From NCBI GenBank assembly GCA_009193035.1, contig SWDT01000406.1, forward strand, positions 124,001 through 188,000: a stretch of 64,000 nt of DNA. The letters run 5' to 3'. The DNA is from Halicephalobus mephisto. Taxonomy: Eukaryota; Nematoda; Chromadorea; Rhabditida; Panagrolaimidae. Of this stretch, positions 45,901 to 56,689 are shown one piece after another (positions within the stretch are counted from its first letter, which is position 1; each line of letters starts with the position of its first letter). The position numbers were made by a program, and so were the translations under genes. The notes below the pieces were generated by a model that searched no databases, was not told the DNA's origin, and saw only the letters and a list, made by a program, of their open reading frames with translations.

Positions 45901-48900
45901 CACAATTAGGAATATTAATCAAATTGAAAATATTATTAAAAACGAAATTTTGAATACTGACTGCAGATATAGGAACATTTTTCGGTGTTGTTGACTAAAC
46001 CAATAACGGTTTTCTATAATATTCTTTCACTAAATGTAAACTAATCCTGTCCTTGGATGAAGGCTCTTTTACAACTTTTTCGGCGCACTTCGTCACACCT
46101 TGAAAGGATGATAGAGGACAATCCTCTTTTGAAAGGTTAAATAGAACAGAAAGCAGACAGGAAGTAGCTCCTCGCGCAAGATTTGACCATCGAAAACTGG
46201 ACACTGTTGATCGGGAATTGATTTATTCGATGAAAATCTAAAATGAAGTAGTAAACAAATCAATTTTAATTTTTGACAGTTTTTTAGTTTTTTTAAAATT
46301 GTGATGTCTGTCAATTTTATAATTTTTTTTCCAGAATTGGTCATTGACGGAGATTGTATCTTTATTCTTGACGTTTTGAGACGTGGTTTCTTGTGTTTTA
46401 TTGATTTTTAAAATTTTGAATAGATTGATTTAATTAATTTTAAATTTTTGATATTTTTATTTAAATATTCTTAAATTTCGACTACTTTGGCTTGAATATT
46501 TTTAATTTTTGGGAGTTTTGTTTAAGTGATTTTGATTTTTTAGGATCATCAGAACAGAAATCGAGCTCAAAGTGAAATGACGGCTCAAGCCTTGAATGCT
46601 CCTGTTCCGACTTCAGTAACGTCTAGTGATAGTGGTGGAATTCCTCCGCCAACGGCAAGGGAGGAATTGCTGTCTGCTCAGGTTCAGAATCTTCAAGAAC
46701 AGATTCAAAATTTAGCGATGATGAATCGATCGCCATATGGAATGTCTCATGCTATTTCTCAACCTTCTATTCATAATGAAATTATGTATGGAGGACAAAA
46801 TGCTATGTATAGACCACCTGTTAATCATGGACATGATCCTCATCAAATGTACGCCATGCCTTATGGATATCATCCACAACAACCCCCGTCGATGTATGAT
46901 GGACCTAATTATGCCATGCCTCAAGTGCCTTCTCAACCTTATTATCCGACAATTAGAAATGGAACACCGCAACATGTTGGAATGTCATACAGTATGTATG
47001 AACAGATTCATCAACCTTCGATAAGTCCTAATATTTATGGTAATCAAAATTTTGATGAGTATGGACAACAGAATATTCCTAATGCAAATACTTTTCATCT
47101 TCATCAAGCTAATGCATCTAATAGTAGACTTGATCCACCGTTGGAATTAAATAGAAATTTAACAAATTGGGGTCTTACTTATAGAACTCAAACAAGAACA
47201 CCGAGAAAAACTTGGGCAGAATTTAAAAGTGAACATGATTTAAGAAATCATTCGGATATTAATCAAGATAATATGCAACAGAAAAATTTGGAAACAAGAG
47301 CTAGTCCACCTGGTGATCCTGGTTTTGAAAATTCTCAATCTTTTCAATCAACTCCTGTAAGAAAAGCATCGAGTGAACAAAGGGATAATGGTGAGAAAAC
47401 TCCAGCAACTGGTTTTGAAATTAAGGATGTTGGAAAATCGTCATCTGGAATGGTAAGGAGTTGTAAAATAAGAAAGTTGTTTTTCATAAGGTGGTTTTGG
47501 TGATAATTGTGGGTTTTTTGGAGAGTTGTTGGTAGTTTTATATATCGTTTTTAATTTGTAAGGGAAGATGAGGGCTTGTGTAGCTCATAGGATCGTAGTT
47601 TAGGAGTTTCTAAATTCATTTCGGATATATTTCTGAAAAATTAATTACGAAATAGTTATGTAAAATCAAAATTACGAGTTATTGTGATTTCTATTAATTT
47701 CTAGAAATTCACTTTGAGACAATTTTGTAAAAAATGCTTATTCTTATTTTTTTGATATATGAATTATTTCGAAATCATAAGTTCACGAAGTACCTACTAT
47801 GTAAAATCAAAATTACAGGTTATTGTGATTTCTATTAATTTCTAGAAATTCACTTTGAGACAATTTTGTAAAAAATGCTTATTCTTATTTTTTTGATATA
47901 TGAATTATTTCGAAATCATAAGGCCACGAAATAACCGCAAAACTAAAATTATAAACTACTTTAGTTTGTAAAAACTTTGAAAATTTATGTCAAAACAATT
48001 TTTGTAGAAAAGTTGATATATGATTTTTACAATAATATGATTATTAAGATTAAATTTATAAATAATAAATAATTTCAGACTCCGGAAATGCGAGCAAAAA
48101 GGGATGCATTGTACGCGAATTTGATGAAGCGAAAAGAACAAATTGCCGACAAAGTAGAGGAGATTGAAGCCAAAAATATGGAAAAACGACAACAGGAAAT
48201 AGCTAAACAAGAAATTGCAGAACAACGGAAAATAGAAAAAGAATTAAGAAGGTTTGGTTTATTTAATAATTTTAATATTAATTGTTTTTTAGACAAAGAT
48301 TACTAGAGGAATATAAGAAGAAAAAATTAGAAAAAGAATTTCCTGATTTGGCAACGTCGAGTCCGAACATGTCTGCAAGAAGCAATTCGAGTCTGCAGAG
48401 AGGACATAGTCAACCTCCGTTTGCTTCCATGACGAAAAGTGTTAGTAATGTAAGTTTTGGAGAAATTTTTGTTTATTATTTAGTGTTTTTAGATGGGTGA
48501 TGTTCAGTCTCGATCGGTTTATCGACCAAGTAGAGCTAAATCAAATGCTGGTGATGAAAATTCTACGCCTAGAATTTCGGTACCTTCTACAGCAGAACCT
48601 ACTTTGAAATTATTTGCTAAACATGTTCCGAAATCTAACAGAGGATTGATTGTGAATGCTCTTCAATATTCTATTTTTCCAGGAGCGGTATCTAATGATC
48701 AGAAAAACAAAGTTCAAGAAGCTCTTGCTCAATCGGATTCTAAACATTTTTTGGTATTGTTTAGAGATCAGAAATGTCAATATAGAGGTTTGTACACTTG
48801 GGATGGACAGTCGGACACTGCTCATAGAATACACGGAATGGGACCTAAGCTTGTCAAAGAAGAAATGATGAATATGATGTTTAAGTAAGTTTTTAATTTG

Positions 48901-49055
48901 GATTTTATTGTTGAAGAAAATGTTTTAGATATGATTCTGGATCTAAACATTTTAACAAAATTCCATCTAAACATTTATCTCCGACAATTGATGGATTTAC
49001 GATTCAAGATCAATTATGGCAAAAACCAAAGATTCCACACAGTGGGGTACGTTAA
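42904..49055 (+). CDS. ptrn-1: CAMSAP/Patronin microtubule minus-end binding protein
   Basis: Exons 42904-42954, 43248-44497, 44962-45028, 46544-47452, 48079-48251, 48293-48449, 48493-48884, 48929-49055; all phases agree, 1041 residues. Caps and stabilises microtubule minus ends. The N-terminal CAMSAP-type calponin-homology domain is in exon 2 (SIKWLITRIYED, then CITALVSFYRPHE and LGLLKNFCQVCLPW). The middle is Gln/Tyr/Pro-rich, with a coiled-coil (EEIEAKNMEKRQQE) in exon 5. The C-terminal CKK domain, which recognises microtubules, spans exons 7-8: KHVPKSNRGLIVNAL, DSKHFLVLFRDQKCQYRGLY, then HLSPTIDGFTIQDQLWQ. Length and order match nematode and fly homologues. Intron 3 (45029-46543) hosts an antisense gene. 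Introns 2 and 4 carry dispersed repeats. Confidence 0.96.
45057..45490 (-). CDS. Nested antisense gene: small single-pass membrane protein
   Basis: Entirely inside Patronin intron 3, on the opposite strand. Exons 45490-45450 and 45408-45057, joined in phase across a 41-base GT-AG intron, give 130 residues starting MLSKIVDPDTSYAS. One strong membrane helix at about residues 21-44 (FIFVGVIIHATAMTLS, IIYIVVYHQYL) is followed by a basic stop-transfer stretch (FRKRPIGKSE), a Thr/Asn-rich segment with possible N-glycosylation sites, and a Lys/Asp-rich charged tail (KDKNDKDKKEDKSK). The layout superficially recalls small channel subunits, but no family motif is recognised and I assign no function. 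Support is open frame, splicing and a coherent membrane topology. Confidence 0.6.
45990..46240 (-). other. Second exon-like island inside Patronin intron 3
   Basis: More balanced base composition than the flanking intron. On the minus strand after a TTTTAG acceptor (about 46240) one frame reads SSNKSIPDQQCPVFDGQ and closes at TGA; an overlapping frame reads LSKEDCPLSSFQGVTK and continues to EYYRKPLLV. It may be an upstream exon of the nested gene or a decayed sequence. Not resolved. Confidence 0.25.
47640..47930. repeat. Direct 141-bp duplication in Patronin intron 4
   Basis: TGTAAAATCAAAATTAC at 47659 recurs at 47800 and the following 120 bases are nearly identical, including CTAGAAATTCACTTTGAGAC. 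It belongs to the same loose family as the 37.5-kb intronic repeats. Confidence 0.75.
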
Positions 49056-49322
49056 CCGGTGAAATATTTGAATTGTTTTGCCGTCCAATTTTGGTTACTA
49101 TAATTATTCAACGATAGGGTAATGGAAAGGAAGATGTACGAATGTAATCTTGCTTTCATAATTCCTGCATAATTTCTCTTATTATTATTGATTCGAATGC
49201 TTGTGCTATCAAGTTCACTTGAATTGCTTGAGTGCTTTTTTTTGTTTTAATTTTTTTATTGAAAGACGAAATTTAAAAAATTAAAAATATATGTAAATTT
49301 ATGGATAATGATGAAGAAATTG

Positions 49323-50984
49323 TTATATGAGAATAGGACCTCCGGCTCCTCCGTCGAGTTCACAAAGGGATTTTCCGCGTTTGAATCGGACGTAACCTTG
49401 TTCTCCCCATTTTTCGCCCTGGAAAAAAATTTTTTCTAAAAAAAATAAATTTAAAATTACCCAGCTATTTTTGATAATCCAGTATTCTGGAGTGTATCCT
49501 ACAATTGCCATGGCATGCCAACCGACCATAGTGGCTTCGCAATCGGGAACGTCGAAAATGCCAGAAGTGTAATGCATCATTTCTTTAGGGCACATTATTG
49601 CTGGAATATGATATGGAAGATTAGAAGGAGGAATATATTAGGATTTAATTTTGTAGGAAATTAATTTGGAAATTAAAAATTTGTTTTTTATGGAATTGTC
49701 TTGATACGGATTTCTAGGATTTTTTGACAGATACAGTAATCTATGGAGTTGTTTTGGTTTTGTACGATAGTGATTTCGAAATTTTACGTGGTTTTGTAAT
49801 TAATCACATTTGGAGTTTTAGGGAGTTGTCTCGACACGAATTTTCGGAATCTGAAGTGGCCTAAAGTTCCGATTTCTTCTGATAGTGATTTTGGAATTGA
49901 TGTTTTGGATCTATATTTTGTCTGTACAGATCTAGAAACTTCTGGATTGGGGCTACATGAGGTGTAAAAATCGTTCTAATTTTGAAAATTAAGAACTATA
50001 TATGGAATTATAGATGTTAAAAAATCACAATTAAGACTACAGTATTCCGTCGATGACGGGTCATGATTATGCAAGAAAAAACGATCTTAGTGGATATTAG
50101 GGGGGAGATATAGTTTGATTGTTTCATTTACTAAGATGGTCATTGATCTAGAGTAGTAATGGAAGGACTTACAGAAGGAAGCCGGGCCTTTTTCGGCGAC
50201 GAAGTTAGCGATGATGTCTTCTCCCCCGATGATGTCGTAGAAACCTTGGATTTTCTGGAAGTTGTCACCAGGAATGGTGCAATTGTCTTGTTTGGCAGTG
50301 TAAGGATATATATCTTCATGGACTAGACCGTAATACCCTATGTATTTGTAGCCAGTGTCCAAGTACCCTCCTGCACATCCATAGTTCTCAGTGTCGCAAT
50401 CGAGTAGTTGCTGTTCGGAGAAGAGCTCGTGACGTCCTGTTTTGATCGAAACATGGGATTCCAAAGCTGCGACAAGTGAGAATGTCCAACAAGATCCACA
50501 TTGTCCTAAAAAATGCTCAAGTTAGGTCAAAGAGTGCTGGTCAAGGTACCCTGGTTCTTGATCCGACTGACGACGTTCTTCTTTCTCCAATCAACTCTGT
50601 CCGGAATCGCCGCTTTGCTGCCTACGTACGGAGTTCCGGTTTTCTTGATGTAGTTTTTGTTCATCAAAATCGTGTTTGCGAATTCTTCATAAGTACGGTC
50701 AGAGAACTGCGTGACTCCAAAAGTGGTTCCAGAATGCTGATTGTTGAGTCTTTCGATCTCCTTCAGATTCGCTTTGAAGATTTCGTATCTTTTAATGGTT
50801 TCTTCGTGAGAATTGTAACTCACTTCGAAGCTGGAAATTTTAAATTTAATTTGGGAAATTTTAAAAATTAAAATTACTCTTCTTGAAATTGCAGAAAAGC
50901 GATGTATTCCTCCGGCAACAGAGCCATTCCTCGGATCTGGACAACCGCCAGAAGGCCGACGAAGACGGCAATCAAGACACCCAT
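49323..50984 (-). CDS. Papain-family (C1A) cysteine protease, secreted or lysosomal
   Basis: Minus-strand exons 50984-50878, 50830-50550, 50505-50173, 49600-49461, 49418-49323; all in phase, 318 residues. Signal peptide GVLIAVFVGLLAVVQ, then an inhibitor prodomain with an ERFNIN-like helix (EETIKRYEIFKANLKE), then the mature enzyme from about IPDRVDWR. The catalytic set is complete: oxyanion Gln and Cys in QCGSCWTFS, His in GWHAMAIVGY, Asn in IIKNSWGEKWGEQGY. Cysteines in LLDCDTENYGCAGG pair as in cathepsin L types. The residue before the catalytic His is Trp instead of the usual Asn or Asp. The mature domain is compact between GPASF and SGIFD compared with cathepsin L. Closest to cathepsin L-like enzymes; exact subfamily not set. 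Confidence 0.93.
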
Positions 50985-51485
50985 TACCGTACTTTTAAAA
51001 ATGAATTCGGTCTTTCTGGATTCTGTTTTATACCCGTTTTATCGTCCAAAAACGACCATTAGAATCACGAGGACTGACCAGTTTGTTTTTAGTCCCAAAA
51101 AATAGAACCCAAAACTTGATAAAATTAATCTTAAAATGTTCAATGCTTTTGATAAGAAAAATTTTCATCAAATTGGTCACTATACGTTTTTTGAATAAAG
51201 TTCCATGGTAACTTTTCAAAGGTTTCTTTCAATTTCTAAAAATAACAACTTTGACAAGATTAGGATTTCAAAATAGCACTCTACTAAAGCTGTGGTCAAA
51301 TTTCTCCTCAAAGTCGTACAATTCGGCCGAAGGTAAAAGTAATCCCGTGACTTTGTAATTTAAAAAAAAATTTTCTGACCACACGGAAACCCAATTTAGA
51401 AGCACCTTTAACTTTAAAGAAATTAAGCTTTCAACTAATAACGGAGATTTTCCGTGAATATAAAAAGTTAAATTTTTTTTTCATT
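50985..51485. other. Intergenic region upstream of the cysteine protease
   Basis: Promoter-side DNA of the protease (minus strand). No gene recognised. Confidence 0.45.
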
Positions 51486-51725
51486 AATTTAAAATTCCAA
51501 AAATGGAAATTTCGAAGATTTGTAACTCAGTGGATATTGGATGAATTTTAGAAATTTCTTTTGTTTTAGGATCTACTGAGATTCAACTTTCGATATTATA
51601 TAAAAAGATTAATTTTAGAGTGTTGTTAAAAAGATAATTGTAATTTTAGAGATTTTTTTGTTTTGTAAGTTGGTTGTTAATTTTTGGCGTTCTGTTCCAG
51701 AGCCGACTTACAAAAAAACGAACTT
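51486..51725. repeat. Dispersed repeat, second copy of the element in Kunitz intron 4
   Basis: Matches 30780-31015 in reverse orientation, with shared phrases such as CTCAGTGGATATTGGATG and GGCGTTCTGTTCCAGAGCC. It abuts the left arm of the inverted repeat at 51709. Confidence 0.8.
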
Positions 51726-52210
51726 TAACGAAGGTGGTTTTTTGAAACGAGTTATATATCACTTTGAAGGTCTTGAAATGCCGATTCAGAATCTATTTCA
51801 TTTTTGCGGAATGCTCTTCTGGAATGAGATAATCAGAGAATTCTCTCAATTTAGGATTACGTTTTCTCATGTTTGTGATTGTTTTTTCAGAAAATCAATG
51901 AGATAGTTGTAATCAGTACAAAAAACACATCTAGTTGCAAAAAAGAATTATTCAAATTGATTAAATGAAAGTAGAAAACGAATATCTCGAAAATAGAGTC
52001 GCCAAATTTCGACGGAAAAATAAAGAGTTATTCTTGCGTTTTCTCAACGCGTGATATATGAAATTATATATATTTATTCCAATTTCCTCGTTCCAGAAGA
52101 CTGTTCTGCAAAAACAGAATACAGATTCCGAATCAGCGTTTTGAGGCCTTCAAAGTGATATATAACTATTTCCAAAAAACCACTTTCGTCAAAGTTCATT
52201 TTCTTTTTTA
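51709..52210. repeat. Inverted repeat with about 125-bp arms
   Basis: Left arm 51709-51834, right arm 52081-52210, spacer about 245 bases. Core GTTATATATCACTTTGAAGG on the left has its complement CCTTCAAAGTGATATATAAC on the right; similarity extends across TTCTGGAAtGAG/CTCGTTCCAGAA. A foldback element or transposon remnant. Confidence 0.8.
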
Positions 52211-53490
52211 ATTTGTTTGAAAAAAATATTCTTCTTATATAAAAAAGTTAATTATTATTTTATCGATATTTTCGAATATAAAAATGCTAAAATTATTTGA
52301 ATTTAACAAAAAATTACAAAAATTCACCAAATATTCAAAAATACAGTCATTGTCAATTAAAATTTTTAAAAATACTTTATATCAAAATAAAAATGAATTT
52401 ATATAAATTATCGAACAAATTTATATTGTAAAAAATTTCCCAATTTTAATTTTTTTTAAAATTTAAAAATTTAGTTTTCTTTTATTTTAAAATTTAATTT
52501 TTTTTTTAAATTTAATTTTAATTTTATTTTAAAATTTAATTTTTTTAAAATTTTAAAATTGACAACTTTAGTGAAAAATTCAATTTTTGTTTGAATTACT
52601 GTAGAAAATTGAAATATTGTTTTTCAAATTACTTAGATTTGAAGAATCTTTTGTCTTTTCACAGACAGAATCCCTTTTCTTGGGTACATAATCAGAAATG
52701 AAAACATCAAATTTCGCAGTTCGTAAACAGCAGGACATCATCTGTAAATTGCGAAATATATGAAAAATAACACATTTACACCAGAATTAGAAACTGGTAA
52801 ATTTGCTGTTTTTCATCATTTCGTAATTTATAAATGTTAGTTACGTGTTTAAACATGTTGTTCAACTTTTTGCAAACTTCGAAATTTGGTGCTTTCAGAT
52901 TACTTGTGTATCTGATGTCACGTATCCTGATCCGCTCTTCTCCAACATTTGCATAACTGAAAATGTTGATGTTCCTTACAGTATGGTCTGTAATTTCGAA
53001 ACCATTGATTGTGATTTGTTTCATAAAAAAAATGTTTTAAATTCCGAAGTAGAATTTTGAAGAACATCTTCAATTTTCAAAGTTGTAGAGGATATTCTGA
53101 AAGTTCCGGATATATACAGTAACACTATTCTTATGTTATGAAACAAATTACAACCAACAGTTTTAAAATTATAGTTTATACTGTACTTATGTAAACTGTT
53201 TTCGAAGCAAAGCAATAGTACATTTTTAATTCAAAAGTAACTTTAATTTATATTTATTATTTGTCCTTTTTGGAAAATTTAAAATAATATAGTTCGCAAT
53301 TTGTAAATCACTAGTTGTGACATGTTCTACAATATGTACACGTCACAACTTCTGAAGTATAATCTTTAAAAACACCATCAATAACTCAAATTACAGAGTA
53401 GATTCTGGTGGTTCCAGATAGTTACAGTACTTCTATGTTGCTCTATTATAAAATAAGTTATGACAAACAGTTCTAAAATTACAGACTACA
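52211..53490. other. AT-rich non-coding stretch
   Basis: Homopolymer-like ATTTTAAAATTT runs at 52430-52570, then moderately complex sequence with no supported gene on either strand. Confidence 0.5.
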
Positions 53491-54090
53491 CAAAAAGGCA
53501 CATGGTACACTATGAATGGACATATTAAAACGGCTTTCATGTGTCAGGTGTATTATATTCAATGCATCTGATACATTAAGTTTATATAGATGCATTATAT
53601 TCAATCTATGGATACATAAAAACGGCTCTGATGTATCAGATACACTAAGTTTATATCGATGCATTGTATTTAATCTAACGATGCATAAAGCATAATGTAT
53701 CTGATGCATTAGAGCCGTTTTAACGTATGTTTTTTGCGTATGGTATCGATATATTAAAACGGCTCTGATATATCAGATGCATTATATTTAATACACAGAT
53801 ATAGATACATAGAAACATAGATACATAGATACATAGATACATAGATACATAGATACATAGATACATAGATACATAGATACATAGATACATAGATACATAG
53901 ATACATAGATACATAGATACATAGATACATAGATACATAGATACATAGATACATAGATACATAGATATACATATATATATATTAAGTCGATATCAGTGCA
54001 TTCTACTTTACGTATTGATATATTAAGTTGATATCGATGAATTGTATTTAATATATCCGGTACATTAGATTCATTTTAATGTACTTTTTT
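53490..54090. repeat. Palindromic-phrase repeat cluster with embedded octanucleotide microsatellite
   Basis: Multiple variants of AAACGGCTCTGATGTATCAG and ATTATATTCAATGCATC on both sides of an (ACATAGAT)n array at about 53805-53975, roughly 21 units. The outer edges share CACAAAAAGG-like ends with the 5.5- and 29.8-kb members. Translation of the array gives a meaningless Tyr/Leu/Cys/Ile/Val/Ser/Met repeat. Confidence 0.85.
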
Positions 54091-55249
54091 GTGTGTATGT
54101 TGTACTTTTGCGAATTGTTTTCAAAGCAAAATAATACTATGTATTCTTGATTAGACATAACTCTAACGTATAATTAACATCCCTCTTTTTTGAAGATTTA
54201 GTACGATATAATCCCTAATTTCAAAATTGTAGGTTGTAATTTGTTTCGGACGTCATAACTTCTGAAACGAAATTTTTTAAAATTTTGTAGATCAAATTTT
54301 GGAGTCAATTTTGAAGGTCCCCACGATATACAGTACTTTCCTGTTACTGTACTATGGAACAAGTTAAAACATGTAGTTCGGAAATCACGGATCATACTGT
54401 GCTTATGGAAAACTGCTGGATCTATGAAAATCTAAAAATCCGTCATAACTGAAGAGAATGTACCCGTCGATAAAAAGACATTTTTGATAACAAATCATGT
54501 AGCTGTTTTCTTAATTTTTCTAGATTATTTTATATACATAATTAGTAGCTAAAGTAACTTTTTTAATACTACAATAAAAAGTCTAAAAATTCCCAAATGG
54601 GGTTCTGTAGCCCTCTAGGAAAACTCTTTCTTGAAAATTATTAAAAATTAATTTTTACATTTTTCGTTGTAAAATTAAATAATTAAAAAATTCTCGAAAA
54701 TTTGAAAATTATTTAAAAAATTTTTTTTGTATTTTTTATTGTTAATTAAATAATTAAAAAATTCTCGAAAATTATTGAAAATTTTTTGTATTTTTTATTC
54801 TAAAATTAAATAATTAAAAAATTCTCGAAAATTATTAAAATTTTTTTGTATTTTTCATTGTAAAATTAAATAATTAAAAATTCTAGAAAATGATTAAAAA
54901 TTTTTTATTGTTAATTAAATAATTAAAAAATTCTCGAAAATTATTAAAAAATTTTTGTATTTTTGGCCATGGTACTGAAAACTCAAAAATTCCCCAAATG
55001 AGACCCTGTTCTTCTTCGAAAATTCGATAAAACTTTAAAAAATATAAAAAACGGATTTTTTATTTTTAATTTTACAATAAAAATTTCGAAAAATTCCAGA
55101 TTGGGTCCCATGTGGAAATTCCCAATCACATATATGCTCGGATAAATTTATAAACTTATAAATTTCAAAAATTTGATTATTTTTGAACTCGGATTTTCTC
55201 GGAACTTCCCTTCTGGGATCCGCTGCAGACAAACAAGCTCATTTTGCGG
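54091..55249. repeat. Non-coding stretch with a 65-bp AT-rich tandem array at 54640-54965
   Basis: AAATAATTAAAAAATTCTCG plus AAAATTATTAAAAATTTTTT recurs five times between 54640 and 54965. No gene is seen in the rest. Confidence 0.65.
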
Positions 55250-55474
55250 TCACTCTTTTTCTGGAAATGCAATTCTAAATGCCGACAGAGCAAAAACGAG
55301 AAGGAACACTTCTTCCAAGTTTTCTGACTGACCAGAGGACAAAAGTCTCGGATGATTAACGAGCCGACAGCCGTCTTCTTTGACGAATTGAGCCACCACA
55401 GATTCTTCAAATGCGACAAATTTGGCGAGAAAAAATAGATTGTTCAAGAAGGATCGGGTCCCGAGGACGGGGTT
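55250..55474 (-). CDS. Candidate terminal exon of an unknown gene
   Basis: After an acceptor ATCTCCAG on the minus strand, a 74-codon open frame with well-formed codon use runs NPVLGTRSFLNNLFF, KFVAFEESVVAQFV, GCRLVNHPRLLSSG, NLEEVFLLVFALSAF, ending AFPEKE at a stop. The hydrophobic/charged pattern suggests packed helices, as in helical-repeat proteins, but no family is recognised. A 36-base GT-AG skip at the end could extend it into RIPEGKFRENPSSK. Upstream exons should lie on the minus strand at higher coordinates; see 58948-59241. Confidence 0.5.
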   Translation of the reverse strand, partial: NPVLGTRSFLNNLFFLAKFVAFEESVVAQFVKEDGCRLVNHPRLLSSGQSENLEEVFLLVFALSAFRIAFPEKE

Positions 55475-56510
55475 CTGGAGATTAATTTTATTTTAAAATT
55501 ATGAAAAATTAAAATTCTAAAATCAAAAATTAAATCTGAAAAATCATCATTTCCGAATTTTTCACTTTTATAATTTACATAAAATTTATTATTTCTAAAA
55601 TTTTATATTTTCTAAAATAAATTTATCAAAAATATTTATAAAATAAAAATTTTTAAATATATTTATTAAATTTACAAAAATATTTAGTGTAAAATTTGTT
55701 ATTTTAAGTTTTATATTTTGCTCTATTGTTTCATCTAAAACATTTGTGACAAAATTTAACATCAAAGTTCCAAAAACTTTTCATAAAATATTTATTTATT
55801 AAATCGAAAAATAAATCCATAGAAAAGTGAATTTCAAAAATAATATGAACATTAAATACTATTTTTAAGATTCCACCATTTCTACAATTATTTAAATTGT
55901 TTCATTTATGCATTAAAGTCGAAAATTCAGATTTCAGAAATGTCTAATAAAATATTTTTTTCGATATATTAAAAAATGAAATTATTTCGATATATGAAAC
56001 ACATACGACTTTTTTAAAGATTCTATAATTACTCAAATTTTGTTTATTTTTCTTCTAAAATTAATTTCAAAGTTTTAAAAATTCCTAATAAAGTACTTAT
56101 TCAATGTATAAATTTAAATTTAAATAATTTTTTTATATAAAATATACATAAATTACTTTTTTAAAGATTCTATAATTACTCAAATTTTGTTTATTTTTTT
56201 TCTAAAATTAATTTCAAAGTTTTAAGTTTTTAATAAAGTACTTATTTAATGTATAAATTTAAATTTAAATAATTTTTTTATATATAAAATATGTTAAAAA
56301 TGAAACAGTCCCTCTTTTTTTCGAAAATAAATTTCACAATTTTTTCACAACCATATTAGTCGAAAACAATCTCGACGGAATTTTAAAATTCGATATTTTT
56401 ACAAAAATAAAACCCTATTTTTATTCCGAAATTATAGTTACATAATCTCTTAACAAGTGTGTCTAGCAAATCCCCGAACTTTGCTTGACCATGTGTGCAT
56501 TTTCCCTCAG
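55475..56510. other. AT-rich non-coding stretch
   Basis: Low-complexity sequence with a short duplication near 56020-56290 (TTTTTTAAAGATTCTATAA twice). No gene seen. Confidence 0.5.
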
Positions 56511-56686
56511 GCGTTTACATTGAAAAACGAATGGAAAAACTGCCACTGCTTGCTCGAGTCCGTAGGCAAAACCAAACTGCCGTCTTGTGGACAGCGTCCA
56601 GTCATCATCTGTTTTTCAATTCTCGGAGAGCTTTTGCTTTGGCCGACTGGCGTTTTCAATTTCGCATTCCCGAGATGAAAATGTGA
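56511..56686 (+). other. Exon-like island, plus strand
   Basis: After CCCTCAG a frame of 58 codons reads YIEKRMEKLPLLARV and later AFALADWRFQFRIP, ending EMKM at a stop. Composition is clearly different from the surrounding AT-rich DNA. No partner exon or family was found, and an overlapping frame is also open. Could be an exon, a conserved regulatory block or a decayed gene. Confidence 0.25.
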
Positions 56687-56689
56687 AAA

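Noticed and set aside
46712..47024. Met/Ile/Arg-rich ORFs on both strands in Patronin exon 4
   Set aside because: Shadow frames of the Gln/Tyr/Pro-rich coding exon; composition is not protein-like.
53720..53972. Minus-strand ORFs of repeated Met-Tyr-Leu-Cys-Ile-Tyr-Val-Ser
   Set aside because: Pure translation of the 8-base microsatellite.
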